From Cellulomonas chitinilytica (GTDB lineage: Bacteria > Actinomycetota > Actinomycetes > Actinomycetales > Cellulomonadaceae), in the NCBI RefSeq assembly GCF_016862675.1, contig NZ_BONK01000014.1:62001-126000 (forward strand): 64,000 nt of DNA. Reading direction: 5' to 3'. The notes under the pieces are model-generated. The model was not told the origin of the DNA. It did no database searches and saw only the letters and a program-made list of their open reading frames with translations. The translations under genes were made by a program, and so were the position numbers. Numbering within the stretch: the first letter of the stretch is position 1; each line of letters begins with the position of its first letter. Positions 43,883-53,450 of the stretch are shown piece by piece.

Positions 43883-45031
43883 TCAGGCCGGGAGCGGGGC
43901 CGGGTCGTCGGTGGTGGTCGGCGCGGCGGGGTCGCCGTCTGGTGACGGGTGGTCGTCCGGGGACGGGGGCGGTGAGGGTGGGGCGTCGGGGGTCGGGACG
44001 GCGTCGTCGCCCGAGAGCCACGCGTACCAGGCGGTCGGCGCGCCACCCTGCAGGAGCATCGCCCGCGTGAGCAGCGTGAGCGGGACCGCGAGGATCGCCC
44101 CGAGCGGCCCGATCACGAACGTCCAGAACACCACCGACGCGAAGCTCAGGGTGAGCGTGATGTTCACGGCGTCGGCGACGAACTTCGGCTGCACGAGCAC
44201 CTGGAGCACGACGTTGACGACGCTGTAGACGGCGACGACGGCCAGCGCGAGCGGCCACCCGCCCACCACGAGGGCGAGCACGGTCGGCGGGATCACGCCC
44301 AGCACGAAGCCGATGTTCGGGATGAAGTTCGTGACGAACGCGAGGATCGCCCACACCGCCGGCGCGGGCACGCCGAGCCACAGCAGCGCGAGCCCGTCGA
44401 TGACGGCGACGATGCCACCGAATGTCGCGCTCACCACGAAGTACCGCCGGACGCCCACGTTCAGCGCGGTCGCCCGGTCCAGCTCGCTGCGCCGCTGCGA
44501 GCCGAACAGGGTGCGCGCCCCGTCGTACCGGGCGGCGTCCACCGACATGAACAGCACGTACGTGACGACGACGAACAGGGTGCTCGCCACGGAGACGACG
44601 GCGCCGCTCACGGTCGTCGCGACGCTGAGCAGCGCCGACGGGTTGAGGAAGTCCGCCGCGGCGTCGGCGGCCTGCTGGTCGAGCCCGAGCTCGGCGAGCC
44701 GGTCGGTCACGGTGTTCGCGGCCGCCTGCAGCTCGGGCAGGAAGTCGCGGACCAGGTCGGCGAACCGGACGCCCGCGAACACCAGCATCGCCATGAGCAC
44801 CGCCAGGATCAGGTACGCCGTGACGATGACGACGGTGTTCGCGAGCCACCGCGGCCAGCCGCGCCGCTCCAGCGGGTGCCGCATCGGGTGCACGATGACG
44901 ACGAGCACGGCGGCGAGCACCACGGGCGCGAGGATGTCCTGCGCGGCGTGCACGCCCGCGAGCGCGACGACGAAGGCGGCGAGCGTGAGCAACGTGCGGG
45001 TGGCGGGCGCGAGGCCCTGTGGGGAAGCCAT
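43883..45031 (-). CDS. AI-2E family (TqsA/PerM-like) membrane protein
   Basis: 382 residues with about seven to eight membrane segments and the AI-2E family C-terminal pattern: FIPNIGFVLGVIPPTVLAL (near 230), VQPKFVADAVNI and GPLGAILAVPLTLLTRAMLL. The last 45 residues are a Pro/Asp/Ser-rich tail. Members export small molecules or act as Na+/H+ antiporters, so the autoinducer name should not be taken as a function. ATG at 45031 with AAGGAG upstream. Confidence 0.9.
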   Translation of the reverse strand: MASPQGLAPATRTLLTLAAFVVALAGVHAAQDILAPVVLAAVLVVIVHPMRHPLERRGWPRWLANTVVIVTAYLILAVLMAMLVFAGVRFADLVRDFLPELQAAANTVTDRLAELGLDQQAADAAADFLNPSALLSVATTVSGAVVSVASTLFVVVTYVLFMSVDAARYDGARTLFGSQRRSELDRATALNVGVRRYFVVSATFGGIVAVIDGLALLWLGVPAPAVWAILAFVTNFIPNIGFVLGVIPPTVLALVVGGWPLALAVVAVYSVVNVVLQVLVQPKFVADAVNITLTLSFASVVFWTFVIGPLGAILAVPLTLLTRAMLLQGGAPTAWYAWLSGDDAVPTPDAPPSPPPSPDDHPSPDGDPAAPTTTDDPAPLPA

Positions 45032-45350
45032 CGGTGCGCTCCTTCGACGGGGCTGAGTCCACGAGCTCCACGGGCTCGGTCCACGGGCCGGGTGCCCGCA
45101 ACATACAAGACGGACGTCCGCGCGCCCGGGAGGCAGGACGCCACGGAGCCCCGGCGAGCGGTGGTGACCGTCAACGGACGACACGGTCCGGACCGCCCGG
45201 TTCCGGGCGACGCCGAGGGGCGGTTCGTCCCGGTCTGCCCGGGAACGGCCGGCAGATTCCACCCCGACGTCACCCGGGCGGCCGAGCGCACGGAGACGGG
45301 TCGACGCCTACCGTCGAGTGCCGGGGTTCGGGGACGACCGAGGAGCAGGC
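45032..45350. other. Divergent gap with two palindromes, no gene seen
   Basis: 319 bases without a supported gene. It holds the palindrome CGCCCGG-TT-CCGGGCG (45194-45209) and a second dyad TCCCGG-N5-CCGGGA (45228-45244). A TACCGT -10-like box is at 45309-45314, about 37 bases before the start at 45351. The dyads could be regulator sites. Confidence 0.45.
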
Positions 45351-46358
45351 GTGAGCGCAGCGGGCAAGGACCCGCACCGCCGCGAGGCGGAGCGGTTCGC
45401 CGAGCGGCACGCCCGCACGGTCCTGGCACGGACCGACGTCCGGGTGGCCCCGCCGGACGCCCCGGCCGGCGTCGACCTGGTCGGTCCCGACCTCGTCGCC
45501 CGCGTGGACCACGAGCACCGCCCGGTCGAACGGGACGCCGTCGAGCAGCTGCACGGCGCCGCCGGGACGCGCGCGGCGGCGTTCTACTCGCGGTCCGGCT
45601 ACACCAAGACGGCGCAGCTGTGGGCCGACGAGCACCGGGTCTCGCTGTTCGGGTACACGGACGACGGGTACGCGGCACCGTTCAACCAGACGGCACGCGA
45701 GCTCGTCCTGCGCGGGCAGAACGAGAGCGAGCACCGGGTCCGGTCGGCGGCGGAGCGCGTCGCCCGGCACGCGACGGAGGCCCGGCTCGAGGCGGAGCGC
45801 TTCGAGCGCGAGGCGCACGCGGCGGTGCTGCGCGCCGAGGAGGAGGAGCGCGTGGCCGCGGAGCGGCACCGGGTCGAGCGGGAGCGGGACGAGACCGTCC
45901 TCGGCCGCACGGTGGTGCTGCTGCTCGAGATGCGTCTCGACCCGCACGCGCTGCCCGCGACGGTGCAGCGGCTGGCGGGCTCGACGGTGCTCACGACGCT
46001 CGCGGACGGCGCCCACCGGCTGTCGACCACGGACCGTCCGTCCGCGCTCGCGCTGGTCAGGTCCATGTTCGACGACGCGGCGGCCGTGCTGGAGGTGCTC
46101 ACGCCGTCCGAGGGGCGCGACTCCCCCGGCTACCGGGCGACCCGCACCACGATCCGCCGTGGGCTCGACTCCGTCGACGCCGCTGCCGGTCACGGGCGCA
46201 GCGGGCACATCGCGCCCGACGACGTCGCGGACCACCTGCGCGCCGCCGAGCGCCGGTGGCGGATGGTCGTCGACGAGCTCGTCCGGCTGCAGCCGTGGGC
46301 GTCGCGGCTGTCGACCGTCCCGGATCCGCGGCAGGCCCGCCACCTCGTCCAGCCCTGA
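45351..46358 (+). CDS. Mrr-like nuclease-fold protein with coiled coil
   Basis: 335 residues. Residues about 1-125 resemble the Mrr-type PD-(D/E)xK domain: GVDLVGPDLVARVDHEHRPV, then AVEQLHGAAG, FYSRSGYTKTAQLWADE and VSLFGYTDDG. In Mrr enzymes the strand after GxDL carries QxK; here it reads ARVD, so the catalytic lysine seems lost. A charged Arg/Glu-rich coiled coil covers about 130-185, and a helical C-terminal domain (185-335) is not recognised. The GTG at 45351 has AGGAG six bases upstream. It stands alone, without a methylase or other defence gene. Could be a nucleic-acid-binding remnant or a regulator. Confidence 0.65.
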   Translation: MSAAGKDPHRREAERFAERHARTVLARTDVRVAPPDAPAGVDLVGPDLVARVDHEHRPVERDAVEQLHGAAGTRAAAFYSRSGYTKTAQLWADEHRVSLFGYTDDGYAAPFNQTARELVLRGQNESEHRVRSAAERVARHATEARLEAERFEREAHAAVLRAEEEERVAAERHRVERERDETVLGRTVVLLLEMRLDPHALPATVQRLAGSTVLTTLADGAHRLSTTDRPSALALVRSMFDDAAAVLEVLTPSEGRDSPGYRATRTTIRRGLDSVDAAAGHGRSGHIAPDDVADHLRAAERRWRMVVDELVRLQPWASRLSTVPDPRQARHLVQP

Positions 46359-46432
46359 CCCCGGCCCGGCACCGGGCGGCCCCGGTCCGCACAGCGCGGC
46401 GCGCACCGCCGTGAGGCCCTTGTGCCCCGCCC

Positions 46433-46459
46433 GACACAACCGCGTCACGGTGCGGCAAC
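46433..46459 (+). promoter_or_regulatory. Weak GlnR-like box before the nitrate reductase fusion
   Basis: GACAC-N6-GTCAC-N6-GCAAC; the last two blocks fit GTNAC-N6-GNAAC. It lies only 22 bases before the ATG, much closer than the sites at nirB and narK, and no clear -10 box is found. It may be chance. Confidence 0.25.
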
Positions 46460-46481
46460 CGCGGGATGGCTTCATGGGTGC

Positions 46482-49400
46482 ATGGATCCCACGACCGCGC
46501 CCGCGACCGACACCGTGAGGTCGTCGTGCTCGTACTGCGGTGTGGGCTGCGGCATGGTCCTGCAGATCGGACGCGACCCGTCGTCGGGCAGACGCACCGT
46601 GCTGAAGGCGTCGGGCGACAAGGAGCACCCGACGAACTTCGGCCGGCTGTGCACGAAGGGGGCGACCAGCGCGGCGATGCTGTCGGCGGGCGGCCGCCTG
46701 GAGACCGCGTACGTCCGGCCCCGCCGCGACGCCCCGGCGGAGCCGACACCCGTCTCCGACGCCGTCCTCGAGGCGGCCGCGCGGCTGCGCGCGATCCTCG
46801 ACGAGTTCGGGCCGGACGCGATCGCGCTGTACGTGTCGGGCCAGATGTCGCTGGAGGCGCAGTACCTGGCGAATAAGCTCGCGAAGGGGTTCGTGGGGAC
46901 GAACCAGATCGAGTCGAACTCCCGGCTGTGCATGGCGAGCGCGGGGACGGGCTACAAGCAGTCGCTCGGCTCGGACGGGCCGCCCGGGTCGTACCAGGAC
47001 TTCGACCACGCCGACCTGTTCTTCGTCATCGGCGCGAACATGGCGGACTGCCACCCGATCCTGCACCTGCGGATGCTCGACCGAGTCAAGGCAGGCGCGA
47101 AGCTCGTCGTCGTCGACCCGCGCCGCACGGCCACCGCCGAGAAGGCCGACCTGTTCCTCCAGGTGAAGCCGGGCACGGACCTGGCGCTGCTCAACGGGCT
47201 GCTGCACCTGCTCGTCGAGGCCGGGCACACGGACCAGGAGTTCATCGAGCGGTTCACCGACGGCTGGGACGCGATGCTCGACCACCTCGCCGACTACCCG
47301 CCGGCGCACGTCTCCGAGATCACCGGGATCCCCGAGGACGACCTGCGCACGGCCGCACGGTGGATCGGCGAGGCCGAGCGCTGGATGACCTGCTGGACGA
47401 TGGGCCTCAACCAGAGCACGCACGGCACGTGGAGCACGAACGCGATCTGCAACCTGCACCTCGCGACGGGCGCGATCTGCGAGCCCGGCAGCGGGCCGTT
47501 CTCGCTCACGGGGCAGCCGAACGCGATGGGCGGCCGCGAGATGGGCTACATGGGCCCGGGGCTGCCGGGGCAGCGGTCCGTCGTGGACGCCGACGACCGG
47601 GCGTTCGTCGAGGACGCCTGGGGGCTGGCCGCCGGGACGCTGCGCACCGACGTCGGCACCGGCACGGTCGACATGTACCGGCAGATGGTCGACGGCACGA
47701 TCAAGGCCTGCTGGGTCATCTGCACCAATCCAGTCGCGTCCGTCGCGAACCGGAGCACCGTGATCCAGGGGCTCGAGGCGTGCGAGCTGGTCATCGCGCA
47801 GGACGTGTTCCTCGACACCGAGACGAACGCGTACGCCGACATCCTGCTGCCGGGCACCCTGTGGGCCGAGTCGACGTACGTGACCGTCAACTCGGAGCGG
47901 AACCTCACGCTCAACCAGCAGGCGGCCGACCCGGTCGGCGAGGCGACGCCGGACTGGCGGATCATCGCCGACGTGGCGTGCGCGATGGGCTTCGCGGACG
48001 CGTTCACGTACGCGGACGCCGAGGAGGTGTTCGACGAGCTGCGGCAGTTCTGGAACCCGCGCACCGGCTACGACCTGCGCGGCGTCACGTACGACCGGCT
48101 CCGCGAGACACCCGTGCAGTGGCCCGCTCCCCCGGGCCGCGACGACGACCGGGCCCCGATCCGCTACCTCAACGACGGCGTGAGCCAGCGGCTGCTCGTC
48201 GCGCCCGACGGCTCGACCCCGGAGCTCGCGTTCGCGACGCCGTCGGGCCGGGCGCAGTTCTTCCCCCGCCCGCACATGGACGCCGCCGAGCTCCCGGACG
48301 ACGCCTACCCGTTCGTGCTCAACACGGGCCGCCTGCAGCACCAGTGGCACACGATGACGAAGACCGGCAAGGTCCCGGCCCTCACCAAGCTCAACCCCGG
48401 GCCGTTCGTGGAGATCCACCCCGACGACGCGCAGCGGCTCTCCATCGCCGAGGGCGACTCCATCGAGATCGCCTCCCGCCGCGGCCGCGCCGTCCTGCCG
48501 GCCGTGGTGAGCGACCGGGTCCGGCCCGGCGCGTGCTTCGCGCCCATCCACTGGAACGACGCGTTCGGCGAGTACCTGGCGATCAATGCGGTGACGAACG
48601 ACGCCGTCGACCCGATGTCGTTCCAGCCCGAGCTGAAGGTGTGCGCGGTGACCCTCACCCGCGTGGAGGTGGCCGCCGTGCCCGTCGTCGAGGCCCCTGC
48701 ATCGACGCCCACGGACGTCCCGGACCCTGCGGCCACGGCCACCGACGTGGCGCTCGCCGCGGTCGGCAGCGCCCTCGGCCTGGAGCCCGCCGCCGCTCCC
48801 GACCTGTCCCGCGAGCAGGCGGAGTACGTCCGGGGCCTGCTGTGGTCGATGCGCCAGGCGGGCCGGACGGGCGTCCCCGTCCTCCCGTCGGCGGCCCCCT
48901 TCGACCCGGTGACCCGCGCGTGGGTGGACGGGATGCTCGCCGGGCTGTTCTCGCGCGACGGGGGCGTCACGGCCTTCCCGACGACGGCGGTGGCGCCCGG
49001 GCCGGGCACGGCGCACGGCACGGCGCCCGCCTCGCCCTCTGCTGCATCCGTGCTCGTGCTGTGGGCGTCCCAGACGGGCAACGCCGAGGAGCACGCGGAG
49101 CGGTTCGCCGCCGAGCTGCGGACCGCCGGCCTGGCCGTGGACCTCGTCGGCATGGACCGGTTCGACGTCGCCGACCTCACCTCGGACGGCACCGGCCGCA
49201 CCGTCCTCCTCGTGACGAGCACGTTCGGCGACGGCGACGCCCCTGACAACGGCACCCGCTTCTGGAACGCGCTGTCGTCGGACACGGTCGGGTCCCTGTC
49301 CGGCACCCGGTACGCGGTGCTGGCGTTCGGGGACTCGTCGTACGACGACTTCTGCGGGCACGGCCGCCGCCTCGACGTCCGCCTCGCCGAGCTGGGCGCC

Positions 49401-50690
49401 ACCCGGCTGACGGACCGCGTGAACGTCGAGCCGGGCGAGTCCGAGCCCGCCGACCGGTGGCTCACCACGGTCCGCGGTCTGCTCGCGGAGGCGGGCGACG
49501 CCGCGAGCGCGCCGTCCCCGACGACGGCCCCGACGATCGCCCCGACCACGTCGCCGCGACCGACGCCGTCCCGCTTCACCCGGTCGTCCCCCCTGCCCAC
49601 CCGCCTGGTCCGCAACGAGCGGCTGAGCTCGGAGGGGTCGACGAAGGACGTGCGGAGCTTCGCGTTCGCGGTGGACGACGACGAGTTCGCGTACGAGGCG
49701 GGCGACGCGCTGGGCGTGTGGCCGACGAACAGCCCCGAGGCCGTCGAGGAGTGGCTGCACGTCACGGGCCTGGACGGAGACACGGAGGTGGTGCTCGACG
49801 GTCAGGAGCCGATGGCGCTCGTCGACGCGGCACGCCACCACCTGGAGATCCTGCGGATCACGCCGGACCTGCTGCGGTTCGTGCAGGACCGGGCGAAGAA
49901 CCAGGAGCTCGGGCGGCTGCTGCGCCAGGACAACACGACGAGCCTGCAGGGCTACCTGTGGGGCCGGCAGTCCGTCGACGTGCTGGCCGAGCACCGGGTC
50001 GCGGCGGACGTCGAGGAGTGGCTCGGGGTGACGAAGCGGCTGCAGCCGCGCCTGTACTCGATCTCGTCGAGCCCGCGCCACCACGAGCGCGAGGTGCACC
50101 TGACGGTGTCGGCGGTGCGGTTCGAGCACCAGGGCCGCCGACGGCACGGGGTGTGCTCGACGTTCCTCGCGGACCGCGGCCACGACGCGCACGTGCCGGT
50201 GTTCGTGCAGCGCTCGGCCCACTTCCGGCCGCCGGCCGACCCGTCCGCGCCGATGATCATGGTCGGCCCGGGCACGGGCGTCGCCCCGTTCCGGGGGTTC
50301 CTGCAGGAGCGCCGGGCGCTCGGGCACGAGGGCCGCAACTGGCTCTTCTTCGGGGAGCGCCACTCGGAGACGGACTTCTACTACCGCGACGAGCTGCGCC
50401 AGATGCAGGACGACGGGCTGCTGTCCCGGCTGAGCCTGGCGTTCTCCCGCGAGCAGCGGCACAAGGTGTACGTGCAGGACCTCATGCGTCAGCAGGGCGG
50501 CGCCCTGTGGTCGTGGCTGCAGGACGGCGCGCACTTCTACGTGTGCGGCGACGCGAGCCGGATGGCGAAGGACGTGCACTCCGCGCTGCACGAGGTGGCG
50601 CAGACGTGGGGTCACCTGTCGCCCGAGGAGGCGTCCGCGTACGTCGAGCAGCTCGCGGCCGAGAAGCGGTACGTCCGCGACGTCTACTGA
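46482..50690 (+). CDS. Assimilatory nitrate reductase fused to a CysJ-like flavoprotein
   Basis: 1402 residues that join a nitrate-reducing molybdoenzyme with its own NAD(P)H-fed electron chain. The N-terminal [4Fe-4S] site is C16-X2-C19-X3-C23 and C57. The molybdopterin-guanine-dinucleotide domains run to about 725, and a Pro/Ala linker with a helical piece spans about 725-850. A flavodoxin domain begins at [15 protein letters not shown] (about 855). The FAD-binding domain with RLYSISSSP lies near 1190, and the NADPH-binding [16 protein letters not shown] near 1260 leads to the aromatic C-terminus. The second half resembles sulfite reductase CysJ. Makes nitrite for NirB in the cytoplasm. ATG at 46482 is the first plausible start; ribosome site weak. 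Confidence 0.93.
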   Translation: MDPTTAPATDTVRSSCSYCGVGCGMVLQIGRDPSSGRRTVLKASGDKEHPTNFGRLCTKGATSAAMLSAGGRLETAYVRPRRDAPAEPTPVSDAVLEAAARLRAILDEFGPDAIALYVSGQMSLEAQYLANKLAKGFVGTNQIESNSRLCMASAGTGYKQSLGSDGPPGSYQDFDHADLFFVIGANMADCHPILHLRMLDRVKAGAKLVVVDPRRTATAEKADLFLQVKPGTDLALLNGLLHLLVEAGHTDQEFIERFTDGWDAMLDHLADYPPAHVSEITGIPEDDLRTAARWIGEAERWMTCWTMGLNQSTHGTWSTNAICNLHLATGAICEPGSGPFSLTGQPNAMGGREMGYMGPGLPGQRSVVDADDRAFVEDAWGLAAGTLRTDVGTGTVDMYRQMVDGTIKACWVICTNPVASVANRSTVIQGLEACELVIAQDVFLDTETNAYADILLPGTLWAESTYVTVNSERNLTLNQQAADPVGEATPDWRIIADVACAMGFADAFTYADAEEVFDELRQFWNPRTGYDLRGVTYDRLRETPVQWPAPPGRDDDRAPIRYLNDGVSQRLLVAPDGSTPELAFATPSGRAQFFPRPHMDAAELPDDAYPFVLNTGRLQHQWHTMTKTGKVPALTKLNPGPFVEIHPDDAQRLSIAEGDSIEIASRRGRAVLPAVVSDRVRPGACFAPIHWNDAFGEYLAINAVTNDAVDPMSFQPELKVCAVTLTRVEVAAVPVVEAPASTPTDVPDPAATATDVALAAVGSALGLEPAAAPDLSREQAEYVRGLLWSMRQAGRTGVPVLPSAAPFDPVTRAWVDGMLAGLFSRDGGVTAFPTTAVAPGPGTAHGTAPASPSAASVLVLWASQTGNAEEHAERFAAELRTAGLAVDLVGMDRFDVADLTSDGTGRTVLLVTSTFGDGDAPDNGTRFWNALSSDTVGSLSGTRYAVLAFGDSSYDDFCGHGRRLDVRLAELGATRLTDRVNVEPGESEPADRWLTTVRGLLAEAGDAASAPSPTTAPTIAPTTSPRPTPSRFTRSSPLPTRLVRNERLSSEGSTKDVRSFAFAVDDDEFAYEAGDALGVWPTNSPEAVEEWLHVTGLDGDTEVVLDGQEPMALVDAARHHLEILRITPDLLRFVQDRAKNQELGRLLRQDNTTSLQGYLWGRQSVDVLAEHRVAADVEEWLGVTKRLQPRLYSISSSPRHHEREVHLTVSAVRFEHQGRRRHGVCSTFLADRGHDAHVPVFVQRSAHFRPPADPSAPMIMVGPGTGVAPFRGFLQERRALGHEGRNWLFFGERHSETDFYYRDELRQMQDDGLLSRLSLAFSREQRHKVYVQDLMRQQGGALWSWLQDGAHFYVCGDASRMAKDVHSALHEVAQTWGHLSPEEASAYVEQLAAEKRYVRDVY

Positions 50691-50721
50691 AAGTTACGCG
50701 CTAGTAACTTACGGGACCGTA
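50691..50721 (+). promoter_or_regulatory. Overlapping palindromic operators before the acyl-CoA ligase gene
   Basis: AAGTTAC-N6-GTAACTT (50691-50710) is a perfect 20-bp dyad. TACGG-GA-CCGTA (50710-50721) is a second perfect one directly adjoining it. The next bases hold the -10-like TAGGCT (50725-50730). The shape TTAC...GTAA suits TetR-type fatty-acid regulators of actinobacteria. It starts immediately after the nitrate reductase stop. Confidence 0.65.
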
Positions 50722-50724
50722 GGT

Positions 50725-50730
50725 TAGGCT
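50725..50730 (+). promoter_or_regulatory. -10-like box for acyl-CoA ligase gene
   Basis: TAGGCT ends six bases before the ATG at 50737, so transcription may begin at the start codon. The operator overlaps where the -35 box would lie. Confidence 0.4.
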
Positions 50731-50736
50731 CGGACG

Positions 50737-52437
50737 ATGGCCGACAACGACCGTCGCTGGTTCGCCTCCTACGCCCCCGGCGTCCCGCACGAGGTCGTCG
50801 TCCCCGACGAACCGCTCGGCGCGAGCCTCGACCGCGCCGCCCGGGACTTCCCCGACCGGGTCGCCGTCGACCTCCTCGGCGCCACCACCACGTACGCCGA
50901 GCTCGCCGACCTCGTCGCGCGCGGCGCGCAGGTGCTGCACGACCTCGGCGTCCGGCACGGCGACCGCGTCGCGCTCGTGCAGCCCAACAGCACCGCCCAC
51001 GTGGTCGGGTTCTTCGCCGCCCTGCGGCTCGGCGCCGTCGTCGTCGAGCACAACCCCACGTACTCGTCCACCGAGCTCCACCACCAGCTCGCCGACTCGG
51101 GCGCGACCGTCGCGCTCGTCTGGCAGAAGGCCGTCGCCGCCGTCGTCGCCGCCCGCCCCGGGACCGCCCTGCGGTCGGTCGTCGCGGTCGACCTCGCCGC
51201 CGACCTGCCCCGACGCACCCGCTGGGCGCTGCGGCTGCCCGTCGCCGCCGCGCGCACCGCCCGGGCCGCGATGCGCGCCGACGTCCCCGCCGGGATCCCG
51301 TCCTGGCACCGGCTCGTCGCGGCGGCCTCGCCCCTGCCCGCGTCCCACCCGCGGCCGGGCGGCGAGGACCTCGCGCTCATCCAGTACACCGGCGGCACCA
51401 CCGGCACCCCGAAGGGCGCGTCGCTGCGGCACCGCAACCTCGTCGCCAACACCGTCCAGGGCCAGGCGTGGACCGGCCACGCCCGCGGCACGGAGACCGT
51501 GTACGCGACCCTGCCGTTCTTCCACGCGTTCGGGCTCACGCTCGGCCTCACCTACACCGTACGGATCGCCGCGACGGTCGTCGCGTTCCCCCGGTTCGAC
51601 GCCGCCGCCGTCCTCGCGGCGCAGCGCCGCCGGCCCGGCACGTTCCTGCCGGCCGTCCCGCCGATGCTCGACCGGCTCGCCGCCGCGGCCGAGGCCGACC
51701 CCCGCGCCGACCTCACGTCGTTCCGGTACGCGCTCAGCGGCGGCATGGCGCTGCCGGCCGAGACGGCCGCCCGCTGGGAGCGTGCCACGGGCGGGCTCGT
51801 CGTCGAGGGATACGGCATGACCGAGACGGCCCCCGTGGTGCTCGGCAGCCCGCTGTCCCCCGCCCGCCGGCCCGGCGCCCTCGGCCTGCCGTTCCCCAGC
51901 ACCGACGTCCGCGTCGTCGACCCGCAGGACCCCACCCGGGACGTCGGCCACGGCGAGCAGGGCGAGCTCCTCGTCCGCGGCCCGCAGGTGTTCGCCGGGT
52001 ACTGGCAGCGCCCCGAGGAGACCGCCGAGCAGCTCCTGCCCGACGGCTGGCTGCGTACCGGCGACGTCGTGCGCCTCACGGACGACGGGTTCGTGGTGCT
52101 CGTCGACCGCATCAAGGAGGTCATCGTCACCGGCGGGTTCAAGGTGTACCCGTCGCAGGTCGAGGACCACCTGCGCACCATGCCGGGCGTCCGGGACGTG
52201 GCCGTGGTCGGTGTCCCGGGCGGCGACCTCGGCGAGAAGGTCGTCGCGGCGGTGGTCCTCGACGACGACGCATCGCCCGTCGACCTGGCAGCGGTGCGCG
52301 CCTGGTGCGCCGAGCGGCTCGCGCAGTACGCGGTGCCGCGCGGGCTCGTGATCGTGCCCGAGCTGCCGCGCTCGATCCTCGGGAAGGTGCTGCGCCGCGT
52401 CGTGCGCGACGACGTCCTCGCGCCCCCGGCGGTCTGA
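50737..52437 (+). CDS. fadD: Long-chain acyl-CoA ligase (AMP-binding)
   Basis: 566-residue ATP-dependent enzyme that activates fatty acids to acyl-CoA via acyl-AMP. The motifs are YTGGTTGTPKGA (P-loop, about 217-228), GYGMTETAPV (about 360), DGWLRTGDV with the ATP-binding Asp, RIKEVIVTGGFKVYP (linker/hinge) and the C-terminal catalytic lysine in ILGKVLRR. Length and motifs suit the FadD class. It has its own promoter with a strong operator and is not part of the nitrate reductase transcript in an obvious way. Confidence 0.93.
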   Translation: MADNDRRWFASYAPGVPHEVVVPDEPLGASLDRAARDFPDRVAVDLLGATTTYAELADLVARGAQVLHDLGVRHGDRVALVQPNSTAHVVGFFAALRLGAVVVEHNPTYSSTELHHQLADSGATVALVWQKAVAAVVAARPGTALRSVVAVDLAADLPRRTRWALRLPVAAARTARAAMRADVPAGIPSWHRLVAAASPLPASHPRPGGEDLALIQYTGGTTGTPKGASLRHRNLVANTVQGQAWTGHARGTETVYATLPFFHAFGLTLGLTYTVRIAATVVAFPRFDAAAVLAAQRRRPGTFLPAVPPMLDRLAAAAEADPRADLTSFRYALSGGMALPAETAARWERATGGLVVEGYGMTETAPVVLGSPLSPARRPGALGLPFPSTDVRVVDPQDPTRDVGHGEQGELLVRGPQVFAGYWQRPEETAEQLLPDGWLRTGDVVRLTDDGFVVLVDRIKEVIVTGGFKVYPSQVEDHLRTMPGVRDVAVVGVPGGDLGEKVVAAVVLDDDASPVDLAAVRAWCAERLAQYAVPRGLVIVPELPRSILGKVLRRVVRDDVLAPPAV

Positions 52438-52449
52438 CGGCCGGGGCGC
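52420..52449. terminator. Bidirectional hairpin after the acyl-CoA ligase gene
   Basis: GCGCCCCCGGC pairs with GCCGGGGCGC (one bulged C) around a 9-base loop. The left arm lies in the last codons of the ligase gene, and the right arm meets the stop of the convergent small gene. Confidence 0.5.
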
Positions 52450-52677
52450 CTAGCTGTCCCGGCTCCCGTCCTCGTCGGTCGACACCTCGACGATCGTGAC
52501 GTGCACGCCGACGTCCGACAGCTCGCCGCGCTGAGGCCTGCTGTACTCCTCGGCAGCGGACAGCCCTGCGGTGCGGGGGTCGAGCATCGGAGCGCCGAGG
52601 TTGTCCTCGACCGTGCCCCACTCGAGGTCGTCGCCCTGTTCGTCGTCCGGTGCGGCTGCACCCGGGGTCCCGCTCAC
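52450..52677 (-). CDS. Small acidic protein of unknown function
   Basis: 75 residues, very acidic, with no cysteine and no membrane segment. It contains LEWGTVEDNLGAPMLDPRTA and ends in VTIVEVSTDEDGSRDS. I recognise no family. Translation is supported by GGGGAGGG five bases before the GTG at 52677 and by normal actinobacterial codon use. It lies 57 bases downstream of the DUF6518-like gene and may share its transcript. Confidence 0.6.
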   Translation of the reverse strand: MSGTPGAAAPDDEQGDDLEWGTVEDNLGAPMLDPRTAGLSAAEEYSRPQRGELSDVGVHVTIVEVSTDEDGSRDS

Positions 52678-52734
52678 GTGCCCTCCCCGTTCGTCAGTTC
52701 CGGCGGACGCGACGGAGTCGCGACGTCAGGACAC

Positions 52735-53379
52735 CTAGCCCAGCATGCCCAGGACGCCGCCGTAGACCGCCACGCCGCCGAGGGCACCGACCACGATCGC
52801 GACGGTCGTCGTCGCCCGGGTGGGCACCCGCGCCAGCGCGAACCCACCCGCGACGAGGCCGAGCGCGACGAACAGCACCGCCTCCTGCCGGTAGCCGAGC
52901 CGCAGCCAGTACGCGCCGACGCCCTCGCCGAGGAACGTGGCAGCCGGGGCGGCCGCACCCCACGCCGCCGGCCGCGACCCGTGCTCGCGGGCCCACCGTC
53001 CGCAGGCACCGAACAACGGTCCACCGACGAGGGCGCAGACCAGCCAGAACGCCGCCCAGGTGGCGGAGACGCCGAACCCGCGGACCGACGACGCGGCGTA
53101 GTAGCCCGCCACCTCGCCGAGGCACGTGAGCATGCCGAGCAGCGCGGCCGAGCCGACGGTCGGCCGGAGGTAACCGACCACGAACGCGACCACGAGCCAC
53201 GGGCTGGCCGCGTTCGCGAGCGACGACCACGGTGCGTCCAGCCACCCCTGGGCGAAGGACGTGAGCACGCCGACCGCGACGCCGAGCAGGGGAAGCAGCC
53301 GGCCCGCCCGGTGCCGGCGAATGGCGGCCCGAGCCTCGACGACGAGGGCTCCCACGGGTTCTCGCTGCGGTGCCGTCAT
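52735..53379 (-). CDS. DUF6518-like integral membrane protein
   Basis: 214 residues with about six membrane segments after a charged 30-residue N-terminus. The central GYYAASSVRGFGVSATWAAF and FLGEGVGAYWLRLGY resemble the DUF6518 family of actinobacteria. Function unknown. ATG at 53379 with GGTGGG upstream; its upstream neighbour is the end of the LysR gene on the same strand, 71 bases away. Confidence 0.65.
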   Translation of the reverse strand: MTAPQREPVGALVVEARAAIRRHRAGRLLPLLGVAVGVLTSFAQGWLDAPWSSLANAASPWLVVAFVVGYLRPTVGSAALLGMLTCLGEVAGYYAASSVRGFGVSATWAAFWLVCALVGGPLFGACGRWAREHGSRPAAWGAAAPAATFLGEGVGAYWLRLGYRQEAVLFVALGLVAGGFALARVPTRATTTVAIVVGALGGVAVYGGVLGMLG

Positions 53380-53450
53380 GCACCCACCGTGGCGGCCTGA
53401 CGCCGACCGGCGCGTCCACCTCCGGACGGAACGCCCGTGCGACCTGGGGC

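Noticed and set aside
43883..45031. Reading the AI-2E-family gene as proof of autoinducer-2 signalling
   Set aside because: The family name is historical; members include transporters and antiporters unrelated to quorum sensing, and no other signalling gene is nearby.
45270..50615. A 1781-codon open frame on the minus strand opposite the nitrate reductase fusion
   Set aside because: Its translation is low-complexity and Arg/Gly/Ala/His-rich with no domain, and the plus strand carries a full set of motifs. Long antisense frames are normal in DNA of this GC content.
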